In this document: positions 7,359-15,789 of the stretch, piece after piece
Layout: each line of letters begins with the position of its first letter
Position numbering within the stretch: position 1 is the first letter of the stretch
From: Thermoplasmata archaeon
GTDB taxonomy: Archaea; Thermoplasmatota; Thermoplasmata; UBA10834
Direction: 5' to 3'
NCBI GenBank assembly: GCA_020696395.1
Contig: JAEHCN010000003.1
Span: forward strand, 1-43,608
DNA length: 43,608 nucleotides
The notes under the pieces: model-generated
The model's input: the letters and a program-made list of their open reading frames with translations, nothing else
Database searches by the model: none
What the model was told of the DNA's origin: nothing
Position numbers and translations under genes: made by a program

Positions 7359-8213
7359 TCAGGGGGCGAGGTCCGGAACGGTGTCTATCTCCCCTTCGAC
7401 CTCTGTCAATTGGTCGTCCCATGCGATCTCAGTCACAAGTTCGTCCTCAAGGTCAATGATAGAGTCCAGGTCCTCGAGATCGGCTATGTCTGCTTCTGTC
7501 CAAACCACGACCGATATCGCTATGGAGTCTCCGTCGTCGTATGCCGCGTCGTCTCCGGACAGCGTCGGAATCTTCACAGTTACGATGTACCCTTCCGAGA
7601 ATGCATAGTCATCCTCGGGGTCAATCGTGATAGAGATATCACCCTCGCTGGTCGATCTGGTCACCTTGGCCTCTGGCGTCAGTGTCATTACCTCGTCGAT
7701 TCCAGGGACTGTAGGCAATGTCAGCTGTCCGAGTGTCATGCCTTCCCAGTCGTCTCTGGCGTCGGAATCGACTATCTCCACATTCAGGACATACACGAAC
7801 TTAGCGTAGTGAAGCGGGCAATCTACCTCTGCGTACAGATGGTCACCCTTGACTTTGAGATTCATGGTCCTGTTTGCAAGCAAGTCGGTCCCTACTACTT
7901 CGCCTGTGACGTCGTCGATGACCGGCTCTTCCAGGTAGGCCTTCTCCGATTTGAAGATGACTTGCTCCGTTATCGGAGGTCCTGATTCCCCGGGCATTGC
8001 CACTGAATACAGCGCTGAAACGCTCAGCATCGCGCACACGGCTACGGCTCCAAGAAGAAGCCCTTTCTTCCTCGAAGGCCGGCTAGTCTCTTGGCCGGTG
8101 ACTCGCCCGGCCAACTCACTCTCGAACTCCCTTTCCAACTTCTCACCTTCTTTCGTCGAGGCGTCGCCCAGAGGGACCGTTCGCCTCCCTGGGGCGCTTC
8201 GTGATGCCCGCAA
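7359..8213 (-). CDS. Acidic extracytoplasmic protein with a single N-terminal membrane anchor, unknown function
   Basis: The protein has a charged cytoplasmic N-terminus of about 50 residues, one TM helix (about residues 51-71, GLLLGAVAVCAMLSVSALYS) and a strongly acidic beta-rich ectodomain of about 210 residues with no motif that I recognise. The frame begins with TTG at 8213; other TTG codons downstream (for example at residue 26) are possible, so the start is uncertain by up to ~35 residues. The helix may be an anchor or an uncleaved signal. The promoter region carries the GTACCA element shared by other secreted-protein genes here. Confidence 0.55.
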   Translation of the reverse strand: MRASRSAPGRRTVPLGDASTKEGEKLEREFESELAGRVTGQETSRPSRKKGLLLGAVAVCAMLSVSALYSVAMPGESGPPITEQVIFKSEKAYLEEPVIDDVTGEVVGTDLLANRTMNLKVKGDHLYAEVDCPLHYAKFVYVLNVEIVDSDARDDWEGMTLGQLTLPTVPGIDEVMTLTPEAKVTRSTSEGDISITIDPEDDYAFSEGYIVTVKIPTLSGDDAAYDDGDSIAISVVVWTEADIADLEDLDSIIDLEDELVTEIAWDDQLTEVEGEIDTVPDLAP

Positions 8214-8304
8214 CTGCGCTGGCGGTCAGAAGGAGTCCGATCGAGCAGTCTCTTACCTCTGTCCGCCTCTCAACTTGCGTCGAAAGCCCACCCGGTTAAG
8301 GCAT

Positions 8305-8335
8305 CTATACGCGTTGTGGTACAAATTTCAAAGAA
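8305..8335 (-). promoter_or_regulatory. Putative promoter of the 7359-8213 gene with GTACCA element
   Basis: On the minus strand, TTGTACCACAA (8314-8324) is followed by CGTATAG about 5 nt after GTACCA. The same 11-mer, with CTTTGA three nt before it, occurs at 10205-10215. The TATA match is weak; another A/T-rich stretch lies near 8345-8352. Confidence 0.4.
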
Positions 8336-8412
8336 TGGGACGAAAATAAAACTGTTAACTGAATTGGTCAATGGTTCTTCCGAGGAATAAGTGAAACCCT
8401 CGATGCGACGCC

Positions 8413-9702
8413 TCATTTCTTCCTTCTTGCCAGGTCGTCCAAGGCCGAGAGGAGACTCAGCACCTCGGCCTTCGAGTTGTAATGTACAAATGTGGCGCGC
8501 AACATAGTCTTCTTCTTGTATATCGCCGGGACGCGCGAGTAGTAGTCCTCCGCGCCCACAGCCAGCCGGTACCTGTCCCAGAGCTTCTTGGAGAGCGCGC
8601 GATCCGGGTAACCGCGCAGGTTGAACGAGAACGTAGGGTCCCTTTCCCACTCCTTGCTAACGTTCGAAGGACCGTAGAGTCGCAATCCAGGGATGTCGTT
8701 CAGTCCGGGGGTCTTTCCCTTTCCGTGAAGCGCGATGTCCATGAGTTCCTTCTCGTACCTCTCGATCGTCTTGAAAGCCTGTATGAGCCTCGTCCTGCGC
8801 GCCTTACCCGGCTTCGGAGGGCGCTTGGTGGACGGTCTTCCGACCCAAGCGAGATAATCGATGGCTCCGGAGATCGCAGCGAACATTGCCTGGTCCCTCG
8901 TCCCCTGCTCCCACTTCTCCGGGCCGCGCTTGGGGGATGGCAAAACCTTGTATGGCGACAGCTTCCTGATGTGCTCCGGCTTCGCATACATGAAACTCCC
9001 ATGTCGCGAGAACAGCTTGTATCCAGAGAACACGAGGAAGTCGCATCCGATCCTTCTCACATCCACAAGCTCGTGAGGGACATGGTGTACGGCGTCAATG
9101 ATGAAATACGCTTTCGCGTCGCGGGCGATCTTGCCGATCTCCGCGAGATTCGTCCTCGTGCCAAGGACGTTCGAGGCAGCAGAGACGGTAACCACCTTCG
9201 TGTTCCTGTCTACAAGTTCCTGTACGGCGCCTGGGTCCAGCATCCCCGTGTCTTTGTCGAACTCGGCGAACCTGAGCTCCTTTATCTCCAGGTTCGAGCC
9301 AAGCTCGACCCAGGGGTTGATGTTCGTGTAGTGCTCGTATCCTGTGGTCACTACGTTCTCGCTACCTGTGAACTCTCTTCCGAAAGCGTAACTGAGGCCG
9401 AACAGAAGGCTGGTGGCCGACTCCCCAGATATGATCGTGCCGGCCCCCTCGGCGTTCAGAAGGTCTGCTACGGCCATCCTGCCTTCCCGTATGGTCTCCC
9501 CCGCTCCTTCCGACTCCGGGAACAGGTTGCCGACGTTGGCGCTCCAGTTGACTCTAGCATCGTACTCTCTGTCAGCAGCGCGCCTCGTCACCAGCGTGCC
9601 TGCCCCATTGTCCAGAAAAGCCCGTCTTCGCCCTGCAGGGTCTGCGCTCACTGCGGGGAACTGTCTGCGGATTCCTGCGAGAAACTTGGAGTCGATCCTC
9701 AT
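8413..9702 (-). CDS. Class V aminotransferase family PLP enzyme (SufS-like fold, lacking the desulfurase cysteine)
   Basis: The 429-residue fold-type I PLP enzyme is close to the CsdA/SufS subfamily. RRAFLDNGAGTLVT is at the N-terminus, the pyridine-binding Asp is D203 in YFIIDAVHHVPHELVDV, and the Schiff-base lysine is K229 in FLVFSGYKLFSRHGSF. Cysteine desulfurases carry a catalytic Cys on a loop in the C-terminal third; here the corresponding region (VGAEDYYSRVPAIYKKKTML) has none, so sulfur mobilisation from cysteine is unlikely. It may be an aminotransferase, a lyase or another class V activity. The ATG lies about 29 nt from a TATA box, suggesting leaderless translation. No suf or isc genes are nearby. 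Confidence 0.8.
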   Translation of the reverse strand: MRIDSKFLAGIRRQFPAVSADPAGRRRAFLDNGAGTLVTRRAADREYDARVNWSANVGNLFPESEGAGETIREGRMAVADLLNAEGAGTIISGESATSLLFGLSYAFGREFTGSENVVTTGYEHYTNINPWVELGSNLEIKELRFAEFDKDTGMLDPGAVQELVDRNTKVVTVSAASNVLGTRTNLAEIGKIARDAKAYFIIDAVHHVPHELVDVRRIGCDFLVFSGYKLFSRHGSFMYAKPEHIRKLSPYKVLPSPKRGPEKWEQGTRDQAMFAAISGAIDYLAWVGRPSTKRPPKPGKARRTRLIQAFKTIERYEKELMDIALHGKGKTPGLNDIPGLRLYGPSNVSKEWERDPTFSFNLRGYPDRALSKKLWDRYRLAVGAEDYYSRVPAIYKKKTMLRATFVHYNSKAEVLSLLSALDDLARRKK

Positions 9703-9726
9703 GGCGTGTGGATATGACGACGTACT

Positions 9727-9737
9727 TGATAAAAATT
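9727..9737 (-). promoter_or_regulatory. TATA box of the class V aminotransferase gene
   Basis: Minus-strand AATTTTTATC is centred about 29 nt upstream of the ATG at 9702 and is consistent with a leaderless transcript. The gap 9738-9864 shows a small imperfect inverted repeat (GAGATTCTC) and a T5 run at 9785-9789 but no gene. Confidence 0.5.
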
Positions 9738-9864
9738 GACACCGAGATTCTCGGTCTCGACACTAGAAATCGAGAATTGAAGGGGTTTTTGGTGGGCAGG
9801 AGAGCCGCCGAACACTAAGGTAACTATGGGGGAGACCTTGTGCATCCCAATGCTTGGGTTACGG

Positions 9865-10134
9865 CTACTCCTGGCCACATGCAGACTGATGAGGACTCGG
9901 CTCTCCTGACTCTCCGTACAAGAAGTCGTAGAGGTACTCGTTGCAGGAATCACAATCCTCTGTCGATTCGTCGTCCGGGACGTCCTCTCCCAGGGTGTCG
10001 CAGCTGCCGTCCTTCAGGCAGTCCCTGTCGCAATCTCCGTTGCCCTTGTCCTCGTCGAAGGCCGCCACGGTGGCAACACCGCCGACCATCATAGTCGCGC
10101 CGAGTGCCAGCGCGATCCACATCTTTGCGATCAT
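9865..10134 (-). CDS. Small secreted cysteine-rich acidic protein
   Basis: With the start at 10134 the product is 89 residues: a signal peptide (MWIALALGATMMVGGVATVA) followed by a mature part of about 60 residues rich in Asp/Glu with six cysteines (DCDRDC, GSC, EDCDSC, SAC). The even number and spacing suggest disulfides or metal binding after export. Extending the frame to 10215 is rejected because the TATA box at 10191-10200 would then lie inside the gene. No homologue is recognised. Its promoter shares the GTACCA element with other secreted-protein genes here. Confidence 0.6.
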   Translation of the reverse strand: MIAKMWIALALGATMMVGGVATVAAFDEDKGNGDCDRDCLKDGSCDTLGEDVPDDESTEDCDSCNEYLYDFLYGESGEPSPHQSACGQE

Positions 10135-10190
10135 CTTCCTCTTGCCTCGTTGACGGGTCTCGGCCCGCCGTGGTTCGAGCAAGAGGGTGG

Positions 10191-10222
10191 TATTGATATG
10201 TGGTTTGTGGTACAAGAATCAA
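10191..10222 (-). promoter_or_regulatory. Promoter of the Cys-rich secreted protein with GTACCA element
   Basis: On the minus strand, CTTTGA-N3-TTGTACCACAA (10205-10224 region) precedes CATATCAATA (10191-10200). The predicted leader is about 35 nt. The motif closely matches that at 8314-8324. Confidence 0.5.
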
Positions 10223-10381
10223 AGGCTAGCACAATCTTCTATCTATTTAGCCAGGAGGCGCGATTCCGAGACATTATCGCCCCTTCTCGAGAGTTCGCTT
10301 ATCTGACCTTCATCGCGTGAAAAAGATTGGTCAGAAGTGGTTTGTGGAAGTGGTCTTCGTCTCTTGGCAGGCCCTCTAACA

Positions 10382-11341
10382 TCACTTGCTGCGATAGCGG
10401 CTCCCTCCGTTGGAGTTTCCACCGCTTTGGTCGCCGCAATGATTGTTTCCGTCACCGTCTTCTCCGTGGCTGCCGCCATCTCCTCCGTTGCCACCGCCTG
10501 GGCCCTGTGGAATCAGCTGGCCGAGGACAATCCACCCATATCCTCTGTCCTCCAGTGGCGGATTGTCAGACGTAACATTGCCTATGCCGATGCCGTAGAG
10601 GTAGTAATCTGGGTTGTTCTCCTCCAGAAGACTAGAGAACGGGTATCCATCGTTCAGAAGGTCTCCTTCTACCTCCGGGTTGTACAGGTGAGCTATGGCG
10701 TGAGTGACATTATACCATTCCCCAAGCCTTACCTCGACGGTGTAGTCCCCGATTCCATTTATCGAATCCAGAACAGATGTGTCCCAGAGCATCCCGTAGA
10801 TCAGGTGGCCACCCTTGTTGACCTCGCGGCCCAACTCGCCATCAGACTCGCCTACCCATTCTCCCGTCTCAGGATCCCACTCCCACTCGGCGACGAATGC
10901 CTCACTGTATCCATCCGGGCCTGTTATCGTAACCTCGATGTAGTTCACGGAGACCATCCTGGTCTCGTTCAGGAGTTCTGGATAGTTATTCAGAGCCCAC
11001 TGTTGCTCGGTTCCAGCCAACACGACCTCAGGTGGTATCGGAAGAGCCGCTAGGGACTCCGCAGACACGTTCAAATCCGAATCCATGATATCCTCTGGCG
11101 AATCGAGGTCTGTCATGTTGATGACCATCGCTTCGATACGCACCAGGTTGCCGATGCGCCACTGCGGCGCATAGACCATGTTGTCTGCAAAGAAGACGGC
11201 ACATGGTATCGGTTCGTCCGTGTCTTCAGGCTCCGTTATGATCATGGGCACACTGTCCTCGTGCGCAGCGGCGATGCTGACGCACGATGTTGTGGCAAAA
11301 AGCACCGCTAGCGCTGCCACGAGTACTCTCCTAACTCGCAT
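10382..11341 (-). CDS. Secreted protein with Gly/Asn-rich C-terminal tail (Gly-tail family, member 2)
   Basis: From the ATG at 11341 the product is 319 residues, with a signal peptide (MRVRRVLVAALAVLFATT). Its ectodomain shares CAVFFADNMVYAPQWRIGN and GREVNKGGHLIYGMLWDT with the protein at 5811-6596, so the two are paralogues. The tail of about 45 residues is rich in Gly, Asn, Asp and Ser and ends in basic residues. The longer frame up to 11416 is rejected because its first codons overlap the TATA box (11411-11421); GGGGGA about 9 nt upstream supports 11341. Function unknown. Confidence 0.65.
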   Translation of the reverse strand: MRVRRVLVAALAVLFATTSCVSIAAAHEDSVPMIITEPEDTDEPIPCAVFFADNMVYAPQWRIGNLVRIEAMVINMTDLDSPEDIMDSDLNVSAESLAALPIPPEVVLAGTEQQWALNNYPELLNETRMVSVNYIEVTITGPDGYSEAFVAEWEWDPETGEWVGESDGELGREVNKGGHLIYGMLWDTSVLDSINGIGDYTVEVRLGEWYNVTHAIAHLYNPEVEGDLLNDGYPFSSLLEENNPDYYLYGIGIGNVTSDNPPLEDRGYGWIVLGQLIPQGPGGGNGGDGGSHGEDGDGNNHCGDQSGGNSNGGSRYRSK

Positions 11342-11410
11342 TTCTTCGTTCCCCCGTAGTTCAGTCATATGCGCGGTACCAAGCACCGACGCCTCACGGG
11401 GAAGGCATCT

Positions 11411-11421
11411 AATCATATATC
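11411..11421 (-). promoter_or_regulatory. TATA box of Gly-tail gene 2
   Basis: Minus-strand GATATATGATT predicts a start near 11390 and a leader of about 50 nt. Confidence 0.45.
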
Positions 11422-11814
11422 ATACGTTCGGCCAGAAACAGCGTACTGACACACGCAGAAGCCACTCGGTCATAACGAGGTTAAGATGGGGTTGTTGAAC
11501 GGCAACGGGGAACCGACGGAGGGAGGGGGGGGTCGATAGGGGATTCTCGGAAGGTTTTCAGCTCCCTCTTGTAGAAGCTCCTCTCTCGCTTGCCGGAACG
11601 TGAGCCGTGTTTCTCTTCGTGACTGTTCTTCGTACCCCGCCTTGGCTAAGCCGTTCCAGAGGTTGTTTCAACAAAGGCTATGACCGCAATCACCTAGATT
11701 ATGGGTGCAAGGTCGACATCGAAGCCGTGAAGAGGCGGGAGTGGTCTTCCGCAAGATCAGGACGCGCGTTCCGCAAGAACTTGAAATACGAAGCAACGAT
11801 TTACGTGAGGTCGT
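11422..11814. other. Long intergenic region without a supported gene
   Basis: The region contains a G-rich tract at about 11505-11532 (several G-runs, one of eight Gs) with possible quadruplex character, and the near-palindrome GTTGTTTCAAC at about 11662-11672. A frame open from 11607 has no start signal and runs antiparallel in composition to the transporter gene it overlaps. A weak TATA-like GAAATACG near 11782 may serve the transporter. Confidence 0.4.
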
Positions 11815-13323
11815 ATGCGGGACCGGAGAATCCGCCAGCTGCCGATAACCCGCGTGATTGGCACGCTTGGCCAAGAGATAATCGAGCTGACTCCGACGTT
11901 CTTCAGATTCTTCGCCAAGCTGCCGAAAATCGTACAGCGTTCGATCAAGATATTCCTGCCGTTCTTCGTCCTCATGGCACTCACGATAATCCCTTTCCCT
12001 CTCGATCAGCAGGTGCAGTACGCGTTGGCAATCTTCGTGTGCGTTTCCATGCTCTGGACGTTCGGAGGGCTCCCGCTGCCTGTGACCGCCCTTCTTGTGC
12101 CAGTGCTGTTGACTTTCTATGGCATATTCAAGACGGATGAAGCCCTCAAATCGTTCGCAGATCCAGTTGTCTATCTTCTCATGGGGGGCCTCATCATGGC
12201 GGAGGCGTTCAGAAAACATGGCGTTGACCGCAGGCTTGCGTATTCTATCGTTTCCAGGTTCGGAGGGGATGTGGGTAAGATACTGTTTTCGTTCATGCTC
12301 GTCTCGGCCGTTCTGTCTATGTGGATATCGAACACCGCGACAGTCGCTCTCATGATACCGGTCGTTCTTGGGATCGCGGCAAGGGCGGGTGAAGAGAAGG
12401 GTAAGCTGTCCATATTGTTCCTACTCGGCGTAGGGATTGGGTCAGCGGTAGGCGGCATGGCGACGATAACTGGGTCTGCGCCGAACGCGGTCGTATCCTC
12501 TCTGCTCGCCCAGCGGCTCGCTGAGGATGGTGCGGTATGGACGTTCGTTGACTGGATGAAGATCGGTCTTCCGACGAGCATCATCTTGCTGACTGTTTCG
12601 TGGTATGCCTTGAGAAAGATCTTCCCGGTTCGAATTGAGTCTCTAGACATCGCCTCGGTCAGGAAAGAACTCTCGGAGATGGGGCGCCTGTCCCAGGGCG
12701 AGAGGAAGACGCTCGGAATATTCTTCCCGACCGTGGTCCTGTGGGTCGCCGGGGCCGATATTGGCGCTATGTTCGGTTTTCCGCCCAGTTTCATGAGTGC
12801 CGCGATAGTTGCGTTGACCGCTGCGGTCCTGCTCTTCGCCAGTAAAACCCTTGAGTGGCAGGATGCACGATCGATTTCTTGGGATATATTTCTCATCATC
12901 GGTGCTGGACTGGCTCTCGGAGAAGGTCTTCAGCAATCCGGAGCCGCTGATTGGATGGCAGAAGCCTTGGTTTCGCTCACTGGAGACCTCCACATCCTCC
13001 TCATCATGTTCGTGGTTTCCGTAGTCTCCGTAGCCTTCTCCAACTTCATGAGCAACACCGCCGCAGCTGCGATACTCGCACCGATTCTCATCGGCATGTC
13101 CGATGTGTTGATGGTCGATCCCAAGCTGCTGGTTCTCGTCTGCGCTCTTTCCGTTTCGGTGTCCTTCATAACCCCGATAGGTACTCCGCCATTCACTCTC
13201 ATCTACTCTACGGGAATTCTGTCCCGCAAGGATCTGGCAAGAAGTGGCCTCAGGGTCTCCCTGCCGGCGATTCTGGCGATCCCGACTATCGTCTACTTGA
13301 TGGTGAAATTCGGCTTTGTGTGA
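11815..13323 (+). CDS. DASS (SLC13) family sodium-coupled anion/dicarboxylate transporter
   Basis: The 502-residue polytopic membrane protein has about 11-12 hydrophobic segments. The two diagnostic SNT motifs of the divalent anion:Na+ symporter family are present: SMWISNTATVALMIP (about residues 165-179) and FMSNTAAAAILAP (about residues 413-425). Each lies at the tip of a re-entrant hairpin that binds sodium and the anion. The C-terminal VSFITPIGTPPFTLIYSTG matches the family ending. Likely substrates are C4-dicarboxylates, citrate, sulfate or phosphate; sequence alone does not decide. A small Rossmann protein follows after 16 nt and is probably cotranscribed. Start codon placement is moderately certain. 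Confidence 0.88.
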   Translation: MRDRRIRQLPITRVIGTLGQEIIELTPTFFRFFAKLPKIVQRSIKIFLPFFVLMALTIIPFPLDQQVQYALAIFVCVSMLWTFGGLPLPVTALLVPVLLTFYGIFKTDEALKSFADPVVYLLMGGLIMAEAFRKHGVDRRLAYSIVSRFGGDVGKILFSFMLVSAVLSMWISNTATVALMIPVVLGIAARAGEEKGKLSILFLLGVGIGSAVGGMATITGSAPNAVVSSLLAQRLAEDGAVWTFVDWMKIGLPTSIILLTVSWYALRKIFPVRIESLDIASVRKELSEMGRLSQGERKTLGIFFPTVVLWVAGADIGAMFGFPPSFMSAAIVALTAAVLLFASKTLEWQDARSISWDIFLIIGAGLALGEGLQQSGAADWMAEALVSLTGDLHILLIMFVVSVVSVAFSNFMSNTAAAAILAPILIGMSDVLMVDPKLLVLVCALSVSVSFITPIGTPPFTLIYSTGILSRKDLARSGLRVSLPAILAIPTIVYLMVKFGFV

Positions 13324-13339
13324 TTTGGAGGTGAAATGG

Positions 13340-13690
13340 TTGAAGGTGTTGGTGATAGGTGCAGAGAAGCTGGGTGCTCAGGTTATGAAGCAGTTGAAGA
13401 AGATACCGGAGATCGAGCTGGTCGTGGCCGAGAGACGAGAGCGGCCAGTGGCCGTAGAATGCGGAGTCATAGACAAGGTGGACATAGTTACCCATGTCAC
13501 ATCACTTAATTTCTCCGAGGTGCTCGAGCGCGCGAACCCTGACTTCGTGATCCTTGCGAGGACGGTCCAAGATTGGGAGAAGACCGAGACGCCAATGGGC
13601 TCGGAGTACGTGGAGGGTATGGAGCGAGAGCTGACCAAGTTCGACGTGGCTGTATTTCCGGTTGACGGCAGGGTGCTGGGTCCCTATTGA
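13340..13690 (+). CDS. Small Rossmann-fold (TrkA-N-like) protein
   Basis: The 116-residue product starts KVLVIGAEKLGAQVMKQLKK, a beta-alpha-beta nucleotide-binding turn, and continues with VDIVTHVTSLNFSEVLERAN and NPDFVILARTV, resembling the N-terminal half of NAD-binding RCK/TrkA proteins but without a TrkA-C domain. The TTG at 13340 is chosen because GGAGGTGA (13327-13334) lies 5 nt upstream; an earlier in-frame TTG at 13316 has no such signal and overlaps the transporter. Cotranscription with the DASS transporter suggests a nucleotide-sensing regulatory subunit (inference). It meets the CBS gene tail to tail with a 5-nt gap. Confidence 0.6.
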   Translation: MKVLVIGAEKLGAQVMKQLKKIPEIELVVAERRERPVAVECGVIDKVDIVTHVTSLNFSEVLERANPDFVILARTVQDWEKTETPMGSEYVEGMERELTKFDVAVFPVDGRVLGPY

Positions 13691-13695
13691 TCCGT

Positions 13696-14166
13696 TCAAG
13701 ACCAGAATTTCCTGCTAGCCTTGAGTATGTCGAGCCCGTTCAGCTCGCCAACGAGCACGTTGTTGTTGTCTACGACGGGCAGGTCGTTGAGGTGGTTCTC
13801 GACCATCAACTTGGTCACGTTCACGAGCATCTCGTTGTATAACACCTTGACGGACTTGCCCATGACCTCCGTGACCTTGTCGTCCGATATCTCGGCCAGC
13901 ATCCTTAGCAGGGAGGTGACGCCTGTGCTTCTCACCCCGAGTAGATATCCCGCATGTCTCAGCAGGGTCTCAAGGGTGATGGTCCCCTTCAATTTCCCCT
14001 CGCTGTCGACTACGTACACCTTTCTCGTTTCGCTGTTTTCAACAATCGCCTCGACAGCGTTCTTGAGGCTCGCTTCGGTCGAGACGGTCGCTGGTTTGAC
14101 GGCCTTCCCCACCTCTGCCATTACATCGGATACCCGGATATCGCCTACGGGCTTATCGTCCACCAT
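13696..14166 (-). CDS. CBS-domain pair protein
   Basis: The 156-residue protein consists of two CBS motifs: the first with IRVSDVMAEVGKAVKPATVS and RKVYVVDSEGKLKGTITLE, the second with KVTEVMGKSVKVLYNEMLVN and LNDLPVVDNNNVLVGELNGL. CBS pairs bind adenosyl nucleotides and act as energy or ionic-strength sensors for enzymes or channels. GGAGGAG precedes the ATG. It lies 45 nt downstream of the MscS-type channel gene on the same strand, so the two are probably cotranscribed and the CBS protein could modulate the channel (inference). Confidence 0.85.
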   Translation of the reverse strand: MVDDKPVGDIRVSDVMAEVGKAVKPATVSTEASLKNAVEAIVENSETRKVYVVDSEGKLKGTITLETLLRHAGYLLGVRSTGVTSLLRMLAEISDDKVTEVMGKSVKVLYNEMLVNVTKLMVENHLNDLPVVDNNNVLVGELNGLDILKASRKFWS

Positions 14167-14211
14167 ACACCTTCTCCTCCACCATCGACAATGATGCCTC
14201 TTCCAGGTTAT

Positions 14212-15789
14212 CTAGCTTTCCTTCTTGAGGTAAACCACCCTCTGTGGGAATGGTATCTCGATGCCTGCCTCGTTCAGCTTGCGGTAGATCTCCTCGACGA
14301 GCCTGTCACGCGCGGCGATGCGCTTCCCCCTGTCGTTTATCCAAAGCCATACAATGAATGTCAGAGCCGAATCACCCATCTCGTCGAAGATGATGATCGG
14401 CTCTTTGTTCGGGTCGTCCAGAAGCGAGTACGGGTTGTCCTTGATGGCTGCCATGATCGTTTCCCTTACCTTGGTCGGATCGGAACCATAGGCCACGCCC
14501 ACGGTCACATCCACTCTACCGGGGTCGGACACGTTGGTCATCCTGGCAATCTTGTCGTTGACGAGCCTGTTGTTGGGGAGCGATACGATTGATGCATCGG
14601 TATAACGGTACAGGCGCGTCGTCCTCATGCCGATCTTCCGCACCTCACACCAGTCCCCATCGCTCAGGATGATCATATCTCCCTCGCTGAATGGCCTGTC
14701 CAGTAGGATGAACATGCCACTGAAGAAATTGGAGATCGTCTCCTGGAGTGCGAAGGCAAGCACCATCGATATGACGACACCGCCAGCCACGAACATGGTG
14801 AGGTCGACGTCCAGCGCTCCCATGGCGTATCCGAGTGCTGCGAAGGCTATCACCACCACACCAAGTTTTTCGACGACGGGTATCAGCACATCATCGACCT
14901 TGCTGGCGGTCTTCTTGGAGATGATCTTGCCGTAGTACACGATTATCTTCTTGAACAGTTTGTAGGCGAGATAGAACACGACGAGGACGACTACCACGCC
15001 ATATATCGATATGACCGTGTCCCTGAGATCTATTGGTATGTGCATATGGAGCGCGTCCATCGAGTTGACCAAGCCGTACAAGAACACGAGTAGCAGGACG
15101 GGAGTCCTGATTATGCCGAGAATGATGTCATCGAGCATCGAGGTCGTCTTTCTCGTGAACGCCCAGGCAACGCCGTCCATGATGTAGGCGATGGAGAATG
15201 CTATCGCAAGCCAGATGATTACATCCAGGAGGAATACGCCCCATTCGTTGTCCAGCGGGGACGGCAACGGGTTGTCGAAATAGCCGAGTACCTTGTTGGC
15301 GCTGGCAAACGCTCCGACAATGGTGGTGTCAGCTCCTACGGAGGACACCTGCACTAGATGCACCCCCTCGTATACATTGAGAGTGACCGTCAGGTTCGCC
15401 TCCTGGGATCCGCTTTCGAGTGGAGCAGTGACCGTTACGTTGACAGTATCGAAACCATCTGGAAGTAACGTGATTGGGGTATCGTCGGCCTCGCAGGTCC
15501 AGCCGCGACCGGATATGCTTGCGGTCACGATGACTGTGAGGTTCACCCCAGAATCGGCATTCATTATGGTCCAGTTGTAGGTGGCGCTCGATCCCGCGGT
15601 GACTTCCTTGGCGTAATCGTCGATCGACAGTACCTGCACGAATTCCGTCTGGGCTGCGCTTCCCGTGCCAGCAATCAAGGTCGACAGTAGAATCACGGAT
15701 GCTGCAATCGGAGCGAGTCTCAGAGCCAGTCGTTTCGGTCCATTCGCCTTCAAGCATATCACCGCTGAGGGTCTCCCATGGGAGAACAC
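14212..15789 (-). CDS. mscS: MscS-family mechanosensitive channel with an extracellular beta-sandwich domain
   Basis: A signal-like hydrophobic segment (APIAASVILLSTLIAGTG) is followed by an extracytoplasmic domain of about 110 residues with a NEW3/CARDB-like pattern (AGSSATYNWTIMNADSGVNL, VNVTVTAPLESGSQ). Several TM helices come next, then the MscS pore and beta domain: YAMGALDVDLTMFVAGGVVI, VLAFALQETISNFFSGMFIL and LDRPFSEGDMIILSDGDWCE. The C-terminal alpha/beta domain follows, with YGSDPTKVRETI. The channel releases solutes on hypo-osmotic shock. The frame opens with GTG at 15789; GTG at 15762 or TTG at 15753 (preceded by GGTGAT) are better placed relative to a TTAAGT TATA-like site near 15805, so the first ~12 residues are uncertain. 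Confidence 0.88.
   Translation of the reverse strand: MFSHGRPSAVICLKANGPKRLALRLAPIAASVILLSTLIAGTGSAAQTEFVQVLSIDDYAKEVTAGSSATYNWTIMNADSGVNLTVIVTASISGRGWTCEADDTPITLLPDGFDTVNVTVTAPLESGSQEANLTVTLNVYEGVHLVQVSSVGADTTIVGAFASANKVLGYFDNPLPSPLDNEWGVFLLDVIIWLAIAFSIAYIMDGVAWAFTRKTTSMLDDIILGIIRTPVLLLVFLYGLVNSMDALHMHIPIDLRDTVISIYGVVVVLVVFYLAYKLFKKIIVYYGKIISKKTASKVDDVLIPVVEKLGVVVIAFAALGYAMGALDVDLTMFVAGGVVISMVLAFALQETISNFFSGMFILLDRPFSEGDMIILSDGDWCEVRKIGMRTTRLYRYTDASIVSLPNNRLVNDKIARMTNVSDPGRVDVTVGVAYGSDPTKVRETIMAAIKDNPYSLLDDPNKEPIIIFDEMGDSALTFIVWLWINDRGKRIAARDRLVEEIYRKLNEAGIEIPFPQRVVYLKKES

Noticed and set aside
8413-9702. Calling the class V enzyme a cysteine desulfurase (sufS)
   Set aside because: No cysteine is present in the catalytic loop region and no Fe-S assembly genes are adjacent.
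8482-9717. Long open frame (411 codons) antisense to the class V aminotransferase gene
   Set aside because: It mirrors the real gene, has Arg/Val/Leu-heavy composition without domains or signals, and the opposite strand encodes a clear PLP enzyme.
11607-12140. 177-codon frame upstream of and overlapping the DASS transporter
   Set aside because: It has no start signal or domain, and more than half of it is an alternate frame of the transporter gene.
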